Shown piece by piece: positions 58,946 through 64,000 of a DNA stretch of 64,000 nucleotides. The translations under genes and the position numbers were made by a program. The notes under the pieces were generated by a model, which did no database searches, was not told the DNA's origin, and worked only from the letters and a program-made list of their open reading frames with translations. This DNA is from Takakia lepidozioides (taxonomy: Eukaryota > Streptophyta > Takakiopsida > Takakiales > Takakiaceae): positions 15,500,001-15,564,000 of the forward strand of contig CM060733.1 in NCBI GenBank assembly GCA_030704615.1, read 5' to 3'. Within the stretch, counting starts at the first letter, position 1, and each line of letters opens with the position of its first letter.

Positions 58946-59535
58946 AAGTGACTACACCATAAGTCACACTTGCTTCAACAAGAGTCTTTCAGCTTGCTCA
59001 ATCCCAAGGCCTTCTCCCTGACCTCAACATGGTTTCGAAGGCTTAGTATGGACCCCATGACACATTTCAAGTAAATTTAAGGTGCGCGAGGGTCTTATGC
59101 AGTCCAGCCCTTCGGCATCAACCTGCATCTGGTCATTGATTCAATCCTCCTTATTGCATGGCAAGGTCTCTACTCTATCCCACCCTGAATTGCCCGAGTT
59201 CAAAGGAGAGGTAAACTCAAGGCACATAAAAGGAAACCGACTTGCTCATATTTGTTTCAAGGCTGTCATTTGTAGAAGGCTGTCATCCCTGCTCAATTCT
59301 CTCCAAAAGTAACTATGTCCAGACTCCACATGGCTTTTTCCCTCCTCTTGAATGCTCAATCATCGGGCCTTCTCCTTGTCGTCCCCCTTTCGTATTGTTT
59401 TTCTGATTCCTTATTGTCTCTCTCAGATTTGGTGTTGTGGGGTTTGCCCTTCATTTTGGGTTATAGTCATCAATTTTCGCCACGTCTGTTGAAAAACGTA
59501 GATAGAACAACAAATGAGGATTGTATAGAAGCTCT
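58946..59535. other. no gene recognised
   Basis: Between the PPR fragments and the copia element. Two short plus-strand frames (59082 and 59315) have no recognisable domains. Confidence 0.35.
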
Positions 59536-59791
59536 CCACCCAACCATAGAAGCACACAGCATGAACAACTGATATGTGGCTTCACCTCCGAGCTTCATAT
59601 ATAGTTCTAGCTAGGCTAAAAGCAATCACTAAGACTTGTCTTTTAGACCTACTTTTACTATATATGTTAAGTAGTCCCATAATGGATTAGCTTTAACCTT
59701 AAGAGACAAAAGCCTCTCTAAATAGAGAGTTATTTTTAATGTCTCTAACTTTATCTACAAGTCACGATGAGATTGTGGAGCTGTTCCAACA
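59536..59791 (-). repeat. 3' LTR of the copia element
   Basis: Inner edge set by TGTTGGAACAG beside the polypurine tract (CCAACA|CCCTCCCTC on the plus strand). Outer edge by the end of similarity with 61945. Confidence 0.75.
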
Positions 59792-59960
59792 CCCTCCCTC
59801 GACGAGATAATCACGTAATCTCAACCGTCCAATGTCTTTGGAGACATTACACCAAGTTCAAGTGAACACTTGATGTGTTTTGGCTTTGGCAGGCTCTTTG
59901 TCAAAATATCCACCATCATGTCTCATGGAGAACAATAGACCACTTTGATTTCTTCTTTGC

Positions 59961-61506
59961 TTACAATCTCCGGCTAAGGTGTGGCTGTAGTTGCCCCAAA
60001 TCTCCAAGTAGCTTCCACAACCAAACAACTTCATTTGCTACTTGTATAGCTGACATGTACTCAACTTTTGTTGATGTAAAAACTGTTGAAGTTTGTCGTT
60101 TGCTAGACCAACCAAGACACGACGCCACCATGCAGTACATCAAACTCCCAACCGCACTTTGATAGGGAATAACCTTCAGATCCTCCTCTTCTTCCCTCGT
60201 CATGAGTGCCATATTTGAGATTAACTCTGCTCCGTTGTCAGATCTGAGAATCTTCGGGACATTTCCTGTTTGTTTCTTTGCAAATACTTTGAACTCCTTA
60301 ATTTTTGTAAGACTCTTCCAAAGGACTTAGTTTGCATTGGTCAACATACATCAGAATGTATGATTTCTAGAATGTTTGTGGCTCTCCGTCCACCATCACT
60401 AGGAAACTGAGTTCTATACTGCTTCCCTTCTATGCAACCTTTACAAAGATCAAGGTTGGTGACATCTATCAATGACAGTCCTTCTATAAAAGAAGTTGGC
60501 TGTTTCATTTGTCTCAACTTATTGATGCTCACATGTCCTAATCGTCTATGCCATAACTTTCTGACATGACTAGTCTTGATCCCGTCCCTGGTGAATAGGT
60601 TGTAAGAGCACTAGAACTTTGATTCTCCAATCTAGACCGTTGTCTGTGCTACTACTTGACCTTTATTATCTGAGATGAAGCAGCCTTCTTTTTGGAATAA
60701 CACTCTATATCCTGCATCAACTATCTTCCTCACTGACAACAATTTTTTTTGGTTAATGAAGGTACATATAGTACACCTTGCACTTCTCGAATATCTCCTT
60801 GATTTATCAGAAGTGAGACTGAACCTTCTCCACTAATGATGTGTTTGCTATCACCTTCCAAGAGAACATACTAGGAAAGAGAGATAGGTTTGTATGTGAG
60901 AAAGGGTTCTCTGGAGTCATATGTTGAGATGCTTCTTAATCAATATACCACTCATACTTCTGCCTAGGAGTACATGCTGAAAGTGAAACTAAAATAAGAC
61001 AGGGTGATTCTGACGAGTAGCTACATTTCCTCGTGTTTTTTGATTCTCTCGTTCACGTTCCTCTGCTAGACGTATGCTACAATCTTTTATCCCATGTCCA
61101 TATTTGTTGCAATGATAGCACTTAATCCTTGACTTCAGCTTAAACTTTGAGCCAGACTTTGCAATCTGATATGAAGGGAATTTCTTCTTCTGGATTCCTC
61201 TAGGTTTAATATCTGCAAAGCCCTATCTACCAATGTAGACGCCCCTTGACCTCTTCGTTTCTCCTCCTTGAGGAGAAGACCTATGACCACCTCAGTTGTT
61301 AAGTTGGTTTGTCCTGTTAAGGATACCACGAAACTGTCATAGGATTCAGGTAAGGTCGCTAGCAACACTACTGCTGCTCGTTTATCAGATATTATAGTTC
61401 CCACAAATTTTAGCTCGTCTCTTAAGACACTGAACAAACTCAAATGTTGTTCGATTGAATCTGTCTCGGTCATTTTTAGACCATAGAACTTCTGTGTTGC
61501 AATCAC
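59961..61506 (-). pseudogene. copia gag-pol remnant
   Basis: From the 5' end on the minus strand: gag (UBN2 type) at 61506-61210 (FSVLRDELKFVGTIISDKRA, LLATLPESYDSFV); zinc knuckle CYHCNKYGHGIKDC at about 61080-61120; protease region WYID, where the DSG triad is spoiled by a stop, followed by ASQHMT (about 60930); GAG-pre-integrase at 60341-60532 (CKGCIEGKQYRTQFP, LEIIHSDVC); integrase up to ILRSDNGAEL (about 60240); then a deletion joint near 60210 to the end of reverse transcriptase (VIPYQSAVGSLMYCM) and RNase H (FTSTKVEYMS, VVWLWKLLGDLG). Several frames; not functional. Confidence 0.85.
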
Positions 61507-61944
61507 TTGTGACGTTCCATCATTTGTCTAAAAAATAGCTGCTAGCTTATCCCAAACTTCTTTGGAACTTTTAGCGTCAAAGACTATATTCATCTGATTG
61601 TCTCTCAAGCTCATTATGGGCTGCCGCTTCGAGGGACCTTTGGATTATTAGCTTTTGGAAGACTAGGAAAAACTATTGATGGTAGCCCTAGCCCTCTGAT
61701 CTTTTCTATCCCATAAAGCTTGGCCAACTGCATCATGAGGTCTTACATATGACCAATCAATCAATCCCCACAGGTCTTTGTCTAGAAGAATCATTTCCAT
61801 TCTAAACTTCCAGGACTGGTAGTTGGTTCCATTGAACCAATCTTCTACTCTTATATCTAATACGTTTCCATGAGCAGAATTTGCCAGTAGGTCTTCCCTT
61901 TCTCAGTATTTAAGACTTTATATTTGACAATCAGCAAACTCATT

Positions 61945-62158
61945 CCACCCAACCATAGAATCACACAACATGAACAACTGATATGTGGCTTCACCCCCGA
62001 GCTTCTTATAGTTCTAGCTCGGCTAAAGCAATCACTAAGACTTGCCTTTTAGACCTACTTTTACTATATATATTAAGTAGTCCCATAGTGGACTTAAGAG
62101 ACAAAAGCCTCTCTAAATAGAGAGTTACTTTTAATGTCTCTAACTTTATCACAAGTCT
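61945..62158 (-). repeat. 5' LTR of the copia element, outer end missing
   Basis: Direct repeat of 59536-59750 at about 88% identity; similarity stops at CACAAGTC (62150), before the TGTTGGAACAG edge. Confidence 0.75.
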
Positions 62159-64000
62159 TGGTCGTAACCACTGCCGTGTGCTATAGCATTCATTCTAGTA
62201 CCATTGGTGTGATGTTTTCATGGAATCCAATGGCCCCCTTTTTTGTTCTTTGCTAGGCCATGTGAGTGGGTGTGTGATTGTGCCTCCACTATGGCTTCTT
62301 GAGGGTTTTTTGTTTTTTCCCTCCTTATCAGAAATAAATTGAAATTTATTCCCCAAAAAAAGAGAAAAGTAGTGCCATACTCTCACATTACTATGCTTCA
62401 TTATCAAGAATATCAATTTTGGTGCACTCAACATTATTTCCGGCAACATTGTTTCAATTAGTGCCTTGAGCCAAACTTACGCAATAATGACATGGTTTCT
62501 GCAACATCAGTGTGATGTTTTAAGTAGCAGAGTTGTGCACAAGTGATATCCAAACACAATTCTGAAAATATAACTTGGTTGTTATCTCAAAGGATGTCAT
62601 TTTGCTATAAATTAACAGATTACAAAAAAGAATAGCTTTGCATATAGGCATGTACCTCAGCCATGGACATCTAGTTCTAGTCAATTAATACTTTGGAAAG
62701 CCCAATAAATGACAGAGATTGTGGTGCATGGTCTAGCATTTCACTTTACTCAAACTGTGGATACAACCCCACCCAGTTCAGCATCCAGTTCAGCTCTCAA
62801 TACAGGTGCCATTGGCAGTAATGAAGAGTGGTGCTGACGTCCTAACTTGATAACGTTGGTGGAGCTTAATTCACATCATATGGTCATACTAGTCACTTCG
62901 AGAAATTGGGTTATCCACTCATACAAATGTACTGACAAATCATGTATTCATAAGTTTTTCTTACATCTTTCTGGAATGGTGACAGGAAAACTAAGCCAAG
63001 ACTCTCAGTTATTACCAGTATAAAAAGAGGATGCAGTGATTCTGAGCAGCTAATCCATCCAAGAACATGACAATTGAGGATGGAAGAAAGGAAAAACAAG
63101 ACCTCTTTTTTCACAACCAAAAGCTCCCCACTTTGACTTCATTTTATTGTCCAGACCATCAAAGATAATTTCCCAAAAGCCCAATTGTTATGCGCATACC
63201 TTTGAGAGATAATTAATGTTTTTATAGAGACCCTTATATGTGAGGGAGGGCCTACTACACAGTGGATTTGAATTTCTAACCCATATACTAACTACAAGAA
63301 AAAAACAGTTTTAAGATTCAAACAGATTTTCATATTGCCGTGTTTTTTGTGGGTTTTTTTTTTTTTTGAAGATGAAGCCAGGCTTGTTAGTATTGTGAAA
63401 TATCATCATTGTGGATGTAAACTAAATATCAAGCTCATACTAGCACAGCTATAGACTTCTCTCATTTAGGTTTAATTTAGTACAACCTACCAGCAATAAA
63501 ATATATTTATATCAGTTCTCTTTTACTTTGGTTTATTGAGCAAAGGTGTACTCACAAATCTAATGTTACACAGAAAATTCCAGACAATTTGTATGAAACT
63601 CCACACATACTGAGTTCAAAGCTCCAAATGCCACTGGAAGATATGTCAAAAGAATATATGACAAAATCTGTTTAATAACATCACTTAGTTCTCGAAAGTC
63701 GCAAAAAACTGTTGCGTGGACTTGTCTTTGACCACCACAGTGACTCTTTAGACTATAGACTATGACATCTATAGACTAACTTTGACATTGGGTTTGGCTA
63801 CTATCCTCTGGACAGGCCCACTTGAAATCAAGTGGAAACCTAACCGAAAGCTCAACCCAACTCAGCACCTTTTAACATCTAAGAGAAACCTTTTCGCATC
63901 TGAGAGGAAAAGCATGTCAGATAAGAGGCACATATCGCACACCCATTTCTTTAGTCTTCACCACCGAGCCATCCAATAATTTGTCAACAATCATCAAGTC
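62159..64000. other. no gene recognised
   Basis: AT-rich with T-runs (63353-63367). Short frames only, none with a domain. The sequence leaves the window here, so part of a gene beginning downstream cannot be excluded. Confidence 0.4.

Larger units (their letters stand above)
59536..62158 (-). mobile_element. Ty1/copia element with internal deletion
   Basis: Direct repeats at 59536-59791 and 61945-62158 (CCACCCAACCATAGAA, then GATATGTGGCTTCACC and TTAAGAGACAAAAGCCTCTC) are the LTRs. Next to the left one, on the coding strand, GAGGGAGGG is a polypurine tract before TGTTGGAACAG, the LTR start. The right LTR lacks its outer end. The interior is only 2.15 kb, about half of a normal copia element, because most of integrase and reverse transcriptase is gone. 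Confidence 0.85.

Overview
The window is nuclear DNA of a green plant: genes have GT-AG introns, and the recognisable single-copy genes (a plant Kelch/F-box protein, a plant-type mitochondrial dicarboxylate carrier, a conserved plant membrane protein) are separated by large amounts of decayed transposon DNA. Fragments of PLS-type pentatricopeptide genes, Ty3/gypsy, Ty1/copia, LINE, MULE and CACTA elements suggest a large, repeat-rich genome. A seed-free plant (fern, lycophyte, bryophyte) or a charophyte alga is my best guess; the species cannot be fixed from the sequence alone.

Layout. 0.3-13 kb is the gene-bearing part: a four-exon Kelch/F-box gene (838-3294, +), an intronless dicarboxylate carrier (5064-5987, +), a LINE scrap, a broken methylesterase-like gene (8575-10215, +) and an acidic two-TM membrane protein (11238-12434, -). 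13.6-14.8 kb is a 5'-truncated LINE. 15.7-26.0 kb holds two divergent genes: on the minus strand a many-exon gene joining a ParB-like module to a permuted DNA-methyltransferase-like domain, with introns full of short perfect or near-perfect palindromes; on the plus strand a MULE-type transposase with a SWIM finger, now carrying eight in-frame stops and a frameshift. They may be the two genes of one large DNA transposon.

30.0-48.7 kb is the core of the window: three copies (A 30.0-34.7, C 38.8-39.4, B 39.4-48.7 kb, all minus strand) of a Ty3/gypsy element with the order gag, protease, C5 cytosine DNA methyltransferase, reverse transcriptase, RNase H, integrase, PHD finger. Copy A is cut and joined head-on to a truncated chromodomain gypsy element (34.7-36.7 kb, +). 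The methyltransferase and reverse transcriptase frames are separated in both copies by a single stop codon followed by the readthrough hexamer CAACCA. An unidentified decayed reading frame of about 319 codons lies at 37.06-38.02 kb.

48.78-54.63 kb is a CACTA transposon with 29-bp terminal inverted repeats and no transposase I can recognise, sitting just upstream of (perhaps inside) an RNase HII-like gene whose two recognisable exons follow at 54.86-55.33 kb. 57.4-58.6 kb is tandem repeats, 58.6-58.9 kb two tandem PPR gene scraps, and 59.5-62.2 kb a small Ty1/copia element that has lost most of integrase and reverse transcriptase. The last 1.8 kb shows nothing I can name.

Taken together, the window contains two independent kinds of DNA-methyltransferase gene linked to mobile DNA (a C5 enzyme inside a gypsy polyprotein and an amino-methyltransferase-like protein beside a MULE transposase), which suggests that mobile elements here carry their own chromatin or DNA-modification tools (C5-methylase, PHD finger, chromodomain). 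All the element copies seen here are damaged, so activity would need intact relatives elsewhere in the genome.
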